Position numbers and translations under genes: made by a program
Shown here: piece after piece, positions 1 to 7,762 of the stretch
How positions within the stretch are numbered: the stretch's first letter is position 1
How the letters are laid out: every line of letters begins with the position of its first letter
Source: Aliidiomarina quisquiliarum
Lineage (GTDB): Bacteria > Pseudomonadota > Gammaproteobacteria > Enterobacterales > Alteromonadaceae
Assembly: GCF_023922585.1 (NCBI RefSeq)
Contig: NZ_JAMFTN010000010.1
Span: 62,420 to 126,419 of the forward strand
Direction: 5' to 3'
Length of the DNA stretch: 64,000 bases
Notes under the pieces: generated by a model
What the model was told of the DNA's origin: nothing
Databases searched by the model: none
The model's input: only the letters and a program-made list of their open reading frames with translations

Positions 1-1303
1 TACCAAAGGTTATAATTTGCGATACGGCTTCACGGCCATATAGTTCAGCTACGTGCTCAATCACTTCGTCGCGGCGGTCCATACAAAAGTCCACGTCGAA
101 GTCGGGCATGGAAACCCGCTCAGGGTTTAGAAAGCGCTCAAATAGCAAGTCAAATTCAAGTGGGTCGAGGTCAGTTATTTTTAACGCATAAGCCACTAAT
201 GAACCTGCGCCCGAGCCTCGCCCTGGGCCCACAGGAATGCCGTTGTCTTTACTCCACTGAATAAACTCCATAACCACCAAAAAGTAGCCAGGAAAGCCCA
301 TTTCATTGATCACGCGGAGTTCAATAGCCAAACGCTCTTCATACTCGGCACGCTTACCTGCTCTTACTTCAGGGTCAGGAAATAACAGCTGCAGCCGTTC
401 TTCGAGTCCCTCTTCCGACTTCATCACCAAGAAGTCTTCCGTGGACATATCGCCGGTCGGGAAGTTCGGTAAATAATACTTGCCCAGTTCTAATTCCAAA
501 TTGCAGCGTTTAGCTATTTCAACCGTATTTTCCAGAGCTTCCGGTATATCTGCAAACAACTCCTGCATTTCTTGTTCACTGCGTAGGTACTGTTGCGGGC
601 TATACTTTTGTGGTCGGCGCGGGTCTGCCAAGGTATAGCTGTCGTGAATTGCCACTCGAATTTCATGTGCTTCAAAATCGTCAGCATGAAGAAAAACCAC
701 GTCGTTGGTGGCAACAACAGGCAAATTGTTCTGCTGTGCAAAAGCCACCGCCGCATGTAAATACTCTTCTTCACGGGCACGACCGGTGCGGGTTAATTCA
801 AGATAAAAGCGCTCTGGAAAATGTTGCTGATAAAATGCCAGCAATTGTTCAAGCGCAGTATTATTCGCTTTTAATAAAGCTTCACCAATATCGCCCTGCA
901 TACCACCAGAAAGTAAAATCAAGCCTTCACCGTAAGTGGCTAGCCAGTCTTGTTCAATGCAAGGCGTATCAAATTTATGCCCACGTAAATAGGCATTGGA
1001 AATAAGTTCGGTAAGGTTTTTATACCCCTGCATATTCATTACTAATGCCGTAAGGCGCAGCGGGGTTTCAGGAAAATGCTCGCTAAGAACACGTAAATCA
1101 ACGCCAACAATAGGTTTAATACCCAACTTACGCGCGTGCTGGTAATAGCGCACTAAGCCAAACATATTCATTTCATCGGTTAATGCCATGGCTGGCATAT
1201 TTAAATCGGCAACACTCTGACACAGCGGCTTTATTTTCTGTAGGCCGTCTACGATAGAAAAGTCGCTGTGAATACGTAAATGAATAAAAGTGGTCTGGCT
1301 CAT
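1..1303 (-). CDS. dnaE: DNA polymerase III alpha subunit, 5' part (cut by window edge)
   Basis: Catalytic subunit of the replicative polymerase, acting in the core complex with epsilon (dnaQ, also in this window) and theta. The reading frame opens at an ATG at 1303 and runs off the left edge, leaving about 434 of the usual ~1160 residues. The N-terminus has the PHP-domain opening typical of DnaE ([13 protein letters not shown], then [12 protein letters not shown] and KPIVGVD). Close to the window edge, at about 77-108, the frame encodes [10 protein letters not shown], the palm motif with the two catalytic aspartates that correspond to E. coli D401 and D403. The position of that motif, near residue 400, matches E. 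coli DnaE. Only the truncation by the window is odd. Confidence 0.95.
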   Translation of the reverse strand, partial: MSQTTFIHLRIHSDFSIVDGLQKIKPLCQSVADLNMPAMALTDEMNMFGLVRYYQHARKLGIKPIVGVDLRVLSEHFPETPLRLTALVMNMQGYKNLTELISNAYLRGHKFDTPCIEQDWLATYGEGLILLSGGMQGDIGEALLKANNTALEQLLAFYQQHFPERFYLELTRTGRAREEEYLHAAVAFAQQNNLPVVATNDVVFLHADDFEAHEIRVAIHDSYTLADPRRPQKYSPQQYLRSEQEMQELFADIPEALENTVEIAKRCNLELELGKYYLPNFPTGDMSTEDFLVMKSEEGLEERLQLLFPDPEVRAGKRAEYEERLAIELRVINEMGFPGYFLVVMEFIQWSKDNGIPVGPGRGSGAGSLVAYALKITDLDPLEFDLLFERFLNPERVSMPDFDVDFCMDRRDEVIEHVAELYGREAVSQIITFG

Positions 1304-1533
1304 TAACTCATCTTTATTATGCAGGTTTGCTCTATTGTGCCTTAAACCACGGGTAGGGAAAAGGCTTGCCCACCTACTTAGGCCGAATGTTTGCTTACAT
1401 TTATTCACTCAAAAAGGCTTTAAACGCTAACAGCCAAACTAACTCTTTGGTAGTATTGGTCAATCTATGACCTTTATTATAGGCTGAACAATACCAGCTA
1501 AAGCAGTATGACCAGCAAGGAAGCAGTAAATTT
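1304..1533. other. Divergent intergenic region between dnaE and a diguanylate cyclase
   Basis: No open frame with coding character is visible. It must carry the promoters for dnaE (leftward) and the diguanylate cyclase (rightward). An AAGGA about 12 bases upstream of the ATG at 1534 is a plausible ribosome binding site. I see no convincing consensus promoter. Confidence 0.5.
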
Positions 1534-3579
1534 ATGAAGTCATTAAACGTCGACGAAAGCTCTGCTGTTCTTTACAGCATGAAAATAAAAAACAATGTTG
1601 CTATTCCCGAGTGGGTTAGTGAAAACGTTGAAAAAGTCACCGGCTATAGCCCCGCCCAAGTTATTCAACCCGCCTGGTGGAATAAATGTATCCACCCCGA
1701 TGATCAACAAATTGAAGTCGACGTTAATGAAAAGCTTATTAGCGAAGGCTACATTACTTACGAATATCGCTTTATGTTTGCTAATGGTAAATACCATTGG
1801 TTGCGTGATGAAATGCGCGTTATTCATAATGATGAACAGGACCACATAGAAATTTTAGGCGTTTGGCGTGACATTACCGAAGAGCGGAATAGTAAAGCCA
1901 AACTACTTGCCCACGAAGAGCGCTTGCGTTTTGTTTTTGAAGCCACCGGCGATGGCTTTTGGGATTGGAACATTAACGACCACATTGTGCTTTTTTCAGA
2001 TAACTGTTGGCACTTACTTGGTTTAAAGCCAACCGCCGACGGCCTTTTCCCTTTCGAGCTTTGGCACCAGTTAGTGCACCCCGACGACAGTGCCCACGTT
2101 CAAGAAGCGGCCAACCGTATTTTCAACAATGAGTCTGATCGCTACAACGTAGAATACCGTATGCGCCATAAAAATGGCTCGTGGGTTTGGATTCTCGCTC
2201 GGGGCCAAGTTATACAGTACGACAGCAACATGGTACCCGTGCGAGCTATTGGCCTGCTTACTGATATTACGGAGCGCAAACTAAATGAACAAACTGCCTT
2301 AACTCGTGAACATATGCTCAACCAACTTGCCCACCAAGTACCGGGCATGCTGTACCAATTCGTTCACCGCGCTGATGGCACCCCTTGCATGCCCTATGCC
2401 TCAGACAAAATTGAACAGCTGTATCACGTTACTGCCGACCAAGTAAAAGAAGACGCAACAGTTCTCGCAAAGCATATACACCCAGACGATTTAGTTGAAT
2501 TACGCCAGTCTATTCTTGAGTCTGCGCGTACTTTGGCCGTATGGCGGCACATGTACCGCACCGTTGATAATAATGGCGTAGCCAGCTGGATAAAAGGCGA
2601 AGCAAGCCCAGAACGGCTAAACGACGGCTCGGTGGTTTGGTGTGGTTATAAAATGGACATAACTGCCGAGAGAGTAATCGAACAGCAACAAAAACTAGCC
2701 GCAAACGTATTTATACACACCCACGAAGGCATTATGGTAACCGACGCAAACAAAACCATAATCGAAGTAAACCCTATGTTCACTTCGATAACGGGCTATC
2801 AGCGTAGCGAGGCCATTGGCCAGCACGCTTCTTTTTTAGCTTCGGGACAACATACCCAGGCTTTTTACGAAAACATGGACCAACACATAGCCAAAGACGG
2901 CTTTTGGCAAGGCGAAGTGTGGAACAAAAACAAAAATGGCGACATTTACTGTGAACGGAAATGCATTTCCGCTATTTATGACGACAACGGCAATATATTT
3001 CAATATGTAGGGCTGTTTAGCGACATCACGTTACTCAAGAAGCAGCAACAAGAGCTAGAACGAATGGCCCATTACGACCACTTAACTAAATTGCCTAATC
3101 GTTCGCTACTGAATGACCGCTTAAGCATGGCCAGTGCAGCAGCGCTTCGTAACGAAGAAAAGTTAATCCTTGCCTATCTTGACTTAGACGACTTTAAACC
3201 CATTAACGACCAGTACGGCCATAGTGCCGGCGACAAAGTGCTAAAAGTAATTGGTAGCAGGCTGCAAGCCAGAGTAAGGGCAACCGACACCGTTGCCCGA
3301 ATTGGCGGCGACGAGTTTATTATTTTACTGCACAACAAGTCTGTTTCGGGTTATCAAACGCTTTTAAAGCGGTTGCTAAATGAAATTACCCAACCTATTG
3401 CGTTAGCCGACAGTGAAGTTGTTCTTTCTGCCAGTTTTGGCGTGGCTCATTTCCCCGACGACGCCAGCAGCCCCGAGGCACTACTTCAACTAGCCGATAA
3501 AGCCATGTACGAAGCAAAACGCAAAGGTAAGAATCAAATTATAGAATATGGGAAAGCTAAAGCTGCCGGATGGCAATAA
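1534..3579 (+). CDS. Four-PAS sensor diguanylate cyclase
   Basis: Predicted to make cyclic di-GMP from two GTP in response to a signal sensed by PAS domains. Four PAS units can be followed at about residues 15-115, 130-245, 265-375 and 385-495. The first three are PAS_3-like (HPDD motifs, YRM/RW-type strands) and the fourth is closer to a classical PAS (GIMVTDANKTI). The GGDEF domain covers about 510-675 (DHLTKLPNR, then GGDEF at 591-595). The product-inhibition I-site RxxD is intact as RATD, exactly five residues before GGDEF, so feedback control by c-di-GMP is expected. There is no EAL or HD-GYP domain and no membrane helix, so the enzyme is probably cytosolic. The ligand of the PAS domains cannot be read from the sequence. 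Confidence 0.93.
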   Translation: MKSLNVDESSAVLYSMKIKNNVAIPEWVSENVEKVTGYSPAQVIQPAWWNKCIHPDDQQIEVDVNEKLISEGYITYEYRFMFANGKYHWLRDEMRVIHNDEQDHIEILGVWRDITEERNSKAKLLAHEERLRFVFEATGDGFWDWNINDHIVLFSDNCWHLLGLKPTADGLFPFELWHQLVHPDDSAHVQEAANRIFNNESDRYNVEYRMRHKNGSWVWILARGQVIQYDSNMVPVRAIGLLTDITERKLNEQTALTREHMLNQLAHQVPGMLYQFVHRADGTPCMPYASDKIEQLYHVTADQVKEDATVLAKHIHPDDLVELRQSILESARTLAVWRHMYRTVDNNGVASWIKGEASPERLNDGSVVWCGYKMDITAERVIEQQQKLAANVFIHTHEGIMVTDANKTIIEVNPMFTSITGYQRSEAIGQHASFLASGQHTQAFYENMDQHIAKDGFWQGEVWNKNKNGDIYCERKCISAIYDDNGNIFQYVGLFSDITLLKKQQQELERMAHYDHLTKLPNRSLLNDRLSMASAAALRNEEKLILAYLDLDDFKPINDQYGHSAGDKVLKVIGSRLQARVRATDTVARIGGDEFIILLHNKSVSGYQTLLKRLLNEITQPIALADSEVVLSASFGVAHFPDDASSPEALLQLADKAMYEAKRKGKNQIIEYGKAKAAGWQ

Positions 3580-3592
3580 GACTGGTAAATAC

Positions 3593-3669
3593 TGGCGGAA
3601 CGGACGGGACTCGAACCCGCGACCTCCGGCGTGACAGGCCGGCATTCTAACCAACTGAACTACCGCTCC
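3593..3669 (-). tRNA. tRNA-Asp (GTC), distal copy
   Basis: 77 nt including an encoded CCA. On the minus strand it opens GGAGCGGTAG, has anticodon loop CTGTCAC (anticodon GTC) and ends CCGTTCCGCCA; the cloverleaf arms pair. It is identical to the two copies to its right. It is the last of three in the transcript. TAAATAC at 3586-3592 and GTATTTA at 3674-3680 flank the gene and are complementary. Confidence 0.98.
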
Positions 3670-3697
3670 AACGGTATTTAATTCATAATTCCTGCAG

Positions 3698-3774
3698 TGG
3701 CGGAACGGACGGGACTCGAACCCGCGACCTCCGGCGTGACAGGCCGGCATTCTAACCAACTGAACTACCGCTCC
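3698..3774 (-). tRNA. tRNA-Asp (GTC), middle copy
   Basis: Same 77-nt sequence with GTC anticodon and encoded CCA. Its flanks are complementary over about 12 bp with one bulge: 3685-3692 pairs with 3780-3787 and 3694-3697 pairs with 3776-3779. The spacer to the distal copy is 28 nt and to the proximal copy 42 nt. Confidence 0.98.
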
Positions 3775-3816
3775 ACTGCGGAATTATTCACATTAACAAA
3801 GACTACACAAATTAAC

Positions 3817-3893
3817 TGGCGGAACGGACGGGACTCGAACCCGCGACCTCCGGCGTGACAGGCCGGCATTCTAACCAACTGAACTACCGCTCC
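3817..3893 (-). tRNA. tRNA-Asp (GTC), promoter-proximal copy
   Basis: Same 77-nt sequence with GTC anticodon and encoded CCA. AAATTAAC at 3809-3816 and GTTAATTT at 3895-3902 flank it and are fully complementary, extending the acceptor stem by 8 bp. It is first in the transcript from the promoter at 3938-3966. Confidence 0.98.
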
Positions 3894-3937
3894 AGTTAAT
3901 TTATTGTGCGCTGAAAGTGTCTCTCAATGCGGCGTGG

Positions 3938-3966
3938 ATAATACGAGTAGCAGCAAAGCGAGTCAA
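3938..3966 (-). promoter_or_regulatory. Promoter of the tRNA-Asp operon
   Basis: On the minus strand TTGACT (plus 3961-3966) and TATTAT (plus 3938-3943) are separated by 17 bases, close to the sigma-70 consensus. A GC-rich discriminator (CCACGCCGC) follows the -10 box, as usual for stable RNA promoters under stringent control. It lies about 45 bases upstream of the first tRNA-Asp. Confidence 0.8.
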
Positions 3967-4058
3967 CCCCTTTTTAATGAACCTTGGTTCGTTTGTTCAA
4001 CTTTCAAGCAATTCCTGTCATTTCGAGGGGTTTTAACTTCATTTTCTGTGCTTTAACT

Positions 4059-5390
4059 TTATGCTTGCTCAGTTTTCTTTTTCTGTTTCGGGCGCTTTGG
4101 TTTACTTGTTTGGTTGCTGCGCAACAGCATAAATAACCCCCACAACCCAACAATAGCTAGGTTTGCCACCACCACCCAAACAATGCGATGCTGCGTTTGC
4201 TGTCGCTCTTCTAGCACTGCCGCTAACTCGTTAGTATGCTGTTGCTCTTGTTCCTGCGCAGCCAGTACCGCTGTTTCAACTTGGCTAGGTTCAGGTGTAT
4301 GTAATCGCTGAGCACGAAATTCATATTTGGCTATGTCGGCAAGAAACTCGCGGCCATTTATGTCGGTGGTACTTAAGGAACTATTTATTTCAAACACACC
4401 AAAAGTATAGTTTGGAATAGGCAGGTGTAAGCTATCGCCTTGCGCGGTGCTTATAGCAATAATTTGGTGTTCACCGTTTGGGTAATCTATCCGACCGCTA
4501 ATAACAATATCGTCGGCATGAATAAACTCATCGTCAACGTTAAACACAAGCGCATGGGGTTCGCTCTCTGCAGTTGCTAAAGTAACCTGTAGCTGCACTG
4601 GTGCACGGCGTACTAATATGGGTTCTGCTTCAAATACCCGCTCGTGAATAGGAGTTTTAACATGGTAGCGAGGCACATATTCACCAGCGGTCATGTCTAG
4701 CTTAAACTGGCCGGTAAATATTCCGTCGCGTGGCACTTCATCCATCAGTCTACCATCGTCAAAAAACTCACCTACTAGCATTGGTGGCTGACCAAAGTTG
4801 TCGTACTGTGGATTGTTGGTACTTTGAAAAAACAGCTGCAAGCTAAATACGTTGCGAAAATCCCGCTGCTCAATTATTTCGCTATCTTGGGTTAGCTTTC
4901 CTGCTAACTTTAACCGTTCACCTACAAACACTAGAGGCGGTAAGCTTTCTGGGTGAAATTCAATGTTCGACACCACCATTACACGGCTTTCAGGGCGAAT
5001 GCGGCCCGACACTTGCCAAGGCCCAGGTACCGGCTCCCTCACCTTTATCAAGTCGTAGTCATTCCCGCTATGCCAACTCACTTTATCGCTCGGATGGCGG
5101 CTGGCATACCACTTAGTACCATCAGGCAGTATCACCACCACGGGTGCACTATCGGGCATACGAAAGAAAATAAACGTTACTTCATCAACCGCATAATCAA
5201 TCCGAAAGCGATCATCGGCCATGGGTATTTGCTGGCCTATGGCTGAATCAATCAATTCTATGGCCGATTTATTGTTGTTGGTTTGCAGCGGTAGCGCCCA
5301 GCTTAAACTGGCTTGCAACAGCAAGCTATACACAATACCAATGGCAGCCAGCGGAATAACTAACTGCCTTGCAATGTTCTTTGCGACCAA
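4059..5390 (-). CDS. TIGR03503-like membrane-anchored periplasmic protein
   Basis: A conserved protein of unknown function that resembles the TIGR03503 family of marine gammaproteobacteria (named from memory). The N-terminus is hydrophobic (about residues 10-32, ending ..SWALP), consistent with a signal sequence. The C-terminus has one membrane helix (VVVANLAIVGLWGLFML) followed by a basic tail (KRPKQKKK). Between them is a mostly beta-looking region with FFDDGRLMDEVPRDGIFTG, reminiscent of Ig-like folds, and a Gln/Glu-rich stretch just before the helix. A periplasmic body anchored at its C-terminus is the likely topology. The start is a TTG at 5390 with GGAG seven to eight bases upstream; it overlaps the end of dnaQ by 31 nt, so translation is probably coupled to dnaQ. 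Confidence 0.75.
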   Translation of the reverse strand: MVAKNIARQLVIPLAAIGIVYSLLLQASLSWALPLQTNNNKSAIELIDSAIGQQIPMADDRFRIDYAVDEVTFIFFRMPDSAPVVVILPDGTKWYASRHPSDKVSWHSGNDYDLIKVREPVPGPWQVSGRIRPESRVMVVSNIEFHPESLPPLVFVGERLKLAGKLTQDSEIIEQRDFRNVFSLQLFFQSTNNPQYDNFGQPPMLVGEFFDDGRLMDEVPRDGIFTGQFKLDMTAGEYVPRYHVKTPIHERVFEAEPILVRRAPVQLQVTLATAESEPHALVFNVDDEFIHADDIVISGRIDYPNGEHQIIAISTAQGDSLHLPIPNYTFGVFEINSSLSTTDINGREFLADIAKYEFRAQRLHTPEPSQVETAVLAAQEQEQQHTNELAAVLEERQQTQHRIVWVVVANLAIVGLWGLFMLLRSNQTSKPKRPKQKKKTEQA

Positions 5391-6118
5391 ATGGCTTCTC
5401 CATGCTTGGCTAGGTTGTCTAAATACGCATTATGCGCAGCTTCTTCTTCGGCACTAGCAGGCAAAACCTTTAGCGCTGGCCGATCTTGAGCAAGCCATTG
5501 TACGCCCGATGCCATTGCGCCCGCACCGCTTTCGTTTAAACCTTGAAAGCCTAACTTGCGTTGGCCACCGGTTAAAAACAGATACACATCAGCAAGTATT
5601 TCCGCGTCTAATAGAGCGCCGTGTAACACTCGGTGAGCATTGTCAATGTCGTAACGGCGACACAAAGCATCGAGACTGTTCCGTTGCCCTGGGTATTTTT
5701 TACGCGCAAAGGCTAAGGTGTCAAACACACTGGCAAAGTCTTCTAGCACGCCTAGTGTTGGGCTTAATAAGCCCAATTCCATATTAAGAAAGCCCACGTC
5801 AAAGGGAGCATTATGAATAACCAATTCGGCCCCACGAATAAAGTTAATAAAGTCATCGGCTACTTGGGCAAACACCGGTTTGTCTTCTAAAAACTCATTC
5901 GATATGCCATGCACTTCCATGGCGCCTTGTTCCACCAAGCGGCCCGGGTTCAAATAAACATGAAAGTGGTTACCGGTTAATTTACGATCAATCATTTCCA
6001 CACAACCAATTTCAATAATACGGTGGCCTTCGGCAATGCTTATACCAGTAGTTTCCGTATCAAGAATAATTTGTCGTGTTGCTGCTAACGTTGTTTCTAG
6101 TGCCTGTGTTTGTGTCAT
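5360..6118 (-). CDS. dnaQ: DNA polymerase III epsilon subunit (3'-5' proofreading exonuclease)
   Basis: Proofreading exonuclease of the polymerase III core and partner of the DnaE at the left edge. The DEDDh signature is complete: ExoI DTETTG (D20, E22), Exo[13 protein letters not shown], and Exo[17 protein letters not shown] with the catalytic histidine. The C-terminal tail that binds alpha is shorter and less recognisable. I place the start at the ATG at 6118, which has AGGA six to seven bases upstream, instead of an in-frame TTG at 6148 that has none. The product is then 252 aa, close to the family norm of ~245. It is divergent from rnhA, the E. coli arrangement. A TATAAT at 6148-6153 on the minus strand may be its -10 box. 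Confidence 0.95.
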   Translation of the reverse strand: MTQTQALETTLAATRQIILDTETTGISIAEGHRIIEIGCVEMIDRKLTGNHFHVYLNPGRLVEQGAMEVHGISNEFLEDKPVFAQVADDFINFIRGAELVIHNAPFDVGFLNMELGLLSPTLGVLEDFASVFDTLAFARKKYPGQRNSLDALCRRYDIDNAHRVLHGALLDAEILADVYLFLTGGQRKLGFQGLNESGAGAMASGVQWLAQDRPALKVLPASAEEEAAHNAYLDNLAKHGEAIWSQRTLQGS

Positions 6119-6138
6119 TTGGTCCTGCCACGTATACT
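6110..6138 (+). promoter_or_regulatory. Probable rnhA promoter
   Basis: TTGTGT (6110-6115), a 17-base spacer and TATACT (6133-6138) on the plus strand. The -35 box lies inside the first codons of dnaQ, so the two divergent genes share the regulatory space. Confidence 0.5.
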
Positions 6139-6173
6139 CGCGAGTCAATTATATTTGTATGGTACCAGTATCC

Positions 6174-6650
6174 ATGGCCGGGAAAAAAGAAGTTGTTATT
6201 TATACCGATGGTTCGTGTTTGGGAAATCCCGGACCGGGTGGTTACGGCATTGTTATGTTGTATGGTAAACACCGTAAGGAATTAGCTCAAGGATATAAGT
6301 TAACCACCAATAATAGAATGGAACTGTTAGCGGCAGCGGTGGCCTTAGAAACCCTTAAGCAGCCCTGCATTGTCGATCTGTGGACCGACAGCCAATATGT
6401 ACGCCAAGGCATTATGCAGTGGTTAGCAGGTTGGAAAAAAAACAATTGGCGTACTGCAGCTAACAAGCCAGTGAAGAATGTCGACTTATGGCAGCGTTTA
6501 GACGTCGCACAAGCCCGCCACAAGGTTAGGTGGCACTGGGTGAAGGGTCACTCCGGGCACCCAGAAAACGAGCGCTGTGACGAGCTAGCGCGCACGGTGG
6601 CTACGCATAACCCTAAGCATGAAGACACCGGCTATAGTCCCGACGCTTAA
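6174..6650 (+). CDS. rnhA: Ribonuclease HI
   Basis: Degrades the RNA strand of RNA-DNA hybrids and helps remove primers and R-loops. The whole sequence aligns with E. coli RNase [66 protein letters not shown]. The catalytic set D12, E50, D72, H126 and D136 is complete, and the basic-protrusion region is present. I use the ATG at 6174 (158 aa), which gives the family-typical N-terminus. An in-frame ATG at 6159 and a longer upstream extension into dnaQ are less likely. No clear Shine-Dalgarno precedes either ATG. Confidence 0.95.
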   Translation: MAGKKEVVIYTDGSCLGNPGPGGYGIVMLYGKHRKELAQGYKLTTNNRMELLAAAVALETLKQPCIVDLWTDSQYVRQGIMQWLAGWKKNNWRTAANKPVKNVDLWQRLDVAQARHKVRWHWVKGHSGHPENERCDELARTVATHNPKHEDTGYSPDA

Positions 6651-6681
6651 AGCTGCTTTACCACACTGAATACTGCAGGGC

Positions 6682-7749
6682 TTACTGCTCGCCCTGCATA
6701 ACCACCACTTCACCTGCACTAATACCAGAGTGCACTTCTATCCATTCATAGCCACCGTTAACTACTTTAGTGTCGCCTAAGCGAACTAAGCGGCGCTCAA
6801 TGCGCTGGTCTACGGCCACAAATACATAATCCAGTTGACCTAGCGACTCGATGCTTTGTACGGGTACAACTACCATGTCGCGCTCGCCGGTAGGCACGGT
6901 TAAACGACCATACATGCCCGGGTTTAATGGGGTGGTAGTTTCCAGCGCCAAACGCACCTTAAAGCTCCGTGAAGCAGCGTCGGCCGTAGGTACAATTTCA
7001 GTCACCACTGCTGGGTAAGTTTTATCCTGAGCATCTATTTCAACCATAAAGGCTTTATTTGGCTCTACGAAACGTAACACCGACTCACTTACCGCTGCTT
7101 CAAATCGCAAACTTTCTGGTTGATACAAACTAACTAACGGCATGCCTGGGGTAGCAATGTCACCGGTAAATACCGTTCTATCGCTCACTACACCACTAAA
7201 TGGCGCCACAATAACACTATAGCTTTCGCTGGTTTTAGCTTCAGACAAAGCTTCGCGGGCACCTATCAGCTGGGCTTCTGCCGTGTCGCGTTGCGCTGTT
7301 GCTTCGTCTAGCGAAGCACTTGGTAATAAGCCCTGCTCCACCAACGCCGACACCCGCTGGAAGCTGCTGCGGGCTTCGTTGGCACGGGCTTGTGCGGCAG
7401 CCAAGCTTTGCTGTTGTTGCCGCACACGGGCGCTTAAATCGTCGTTATCAAGGCGTAGCAATACATCGCCTTCTTGTACTTGATCGCCCGACTCAACCAA
7501 CACGTCGGCCACTCGGGCGGTAATTCGTGCCGACACCGACGACTGTCGCCGCGGCTGTATTTGCCCACTAAAGCGCCGTGTGTCGGCGGTGGTTAACATC
7601 ATGGCGGTAGCCACTGCAGCGGGTTGCTGTTGTTCACTTGGAGCAATAGCCTCGCCAACCTTGCTACTCCAGCTACCAGCCAAAAAAGTAAACACTAAAA
7701 TAAGCCCTACCAGCGCTAGCGCAAATAAAATTATACGTTGCTTCGGCAT
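6682..7749 (-). CDS. RND efflux periplasmic adaptor (membrane fusion protein)
   Basis: HlyD/AcrA-type adaptor linking the inner-membrane RND pump to an outer-membrane channel. A hydrophobic N-terminus (FALALVGLILVFTFLAGSW) is an uncleaved anchor or signal peptide; no lipobox is evident. The order of parts is typical: first half of the barrel-sandwich lipoyl domain (VSARITARVADVLVESGD), an alpha-helical hairpin at about residues 105-165, the second lipoyl half (APFSGVVSDR), then the beta-barrel and membrane-proximal domains (LNPGMYGRL). At 355 aa it is family length. It is the last gene of the operon, 13 bases after the permease. The reverse order, permease before adaptor, is unlike acrAB. No outer-membrane partner gene is nearby. 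Confidence 0.9.
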   Translation of the reverse strand: MPKQRIILFALALVGLILVFTFLAGSWSSKVGEAIAPSEQQQPAAVATAMMLTTADTRRFSGQIQPRRQSSVSARITARVADVLVESGDQVQEGDVLLRLDNDDLSARVRQQQQSLAAAQARANEARSSFQRVSALVEQGLLPSASLDEATAQRDTAEAQLIGAREALSEAKTSESYSVIVAPFSGVVSDRTVFTGDIATPGMPLVSLYQPESLRFEAAVSESVLRFVEPNKAFMVEIDAQDKTYPAVVTEIVPTADAASRSFKVRLALETTTPLNPGMYGRLTVPTGERDMVVVPVQSIESLGQLDYVFVAVDQRIERRLVRLGDTKVVNGGYEWIEVHSGISAGEVVVMQGEQ

Positions 7750-7762
7750 TATATTTTCTCCT

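Noticed and set aside
610-1005. Plus-strand frame of 131 codons
   Set aside because: Antisense to dnaE, which has clear catalytic motifs on the minus strand.
3490-3759. Minus-strand frame with repeated MVRMPACHAGGRGFESRPF
   Set aside because: It is the translation of two tRNA-Asp genes, a well-known false protein.
3593-3893. Three near-identical repeats as a possible CRISPR or attachment-site array
   Set aside because: The repeats are complete 77-nt tRNA-Asp genes with encoded CCA; no integrase or phage remnant borders them.
6674-6698. Hairpin TGCAGGGC/GCCCTGCA between rnhA and the adaptor gene as a terminator
   Set aside because: The stem is good but no T-run follows on either strand and half lies in coding sequence; function cannot be supported.
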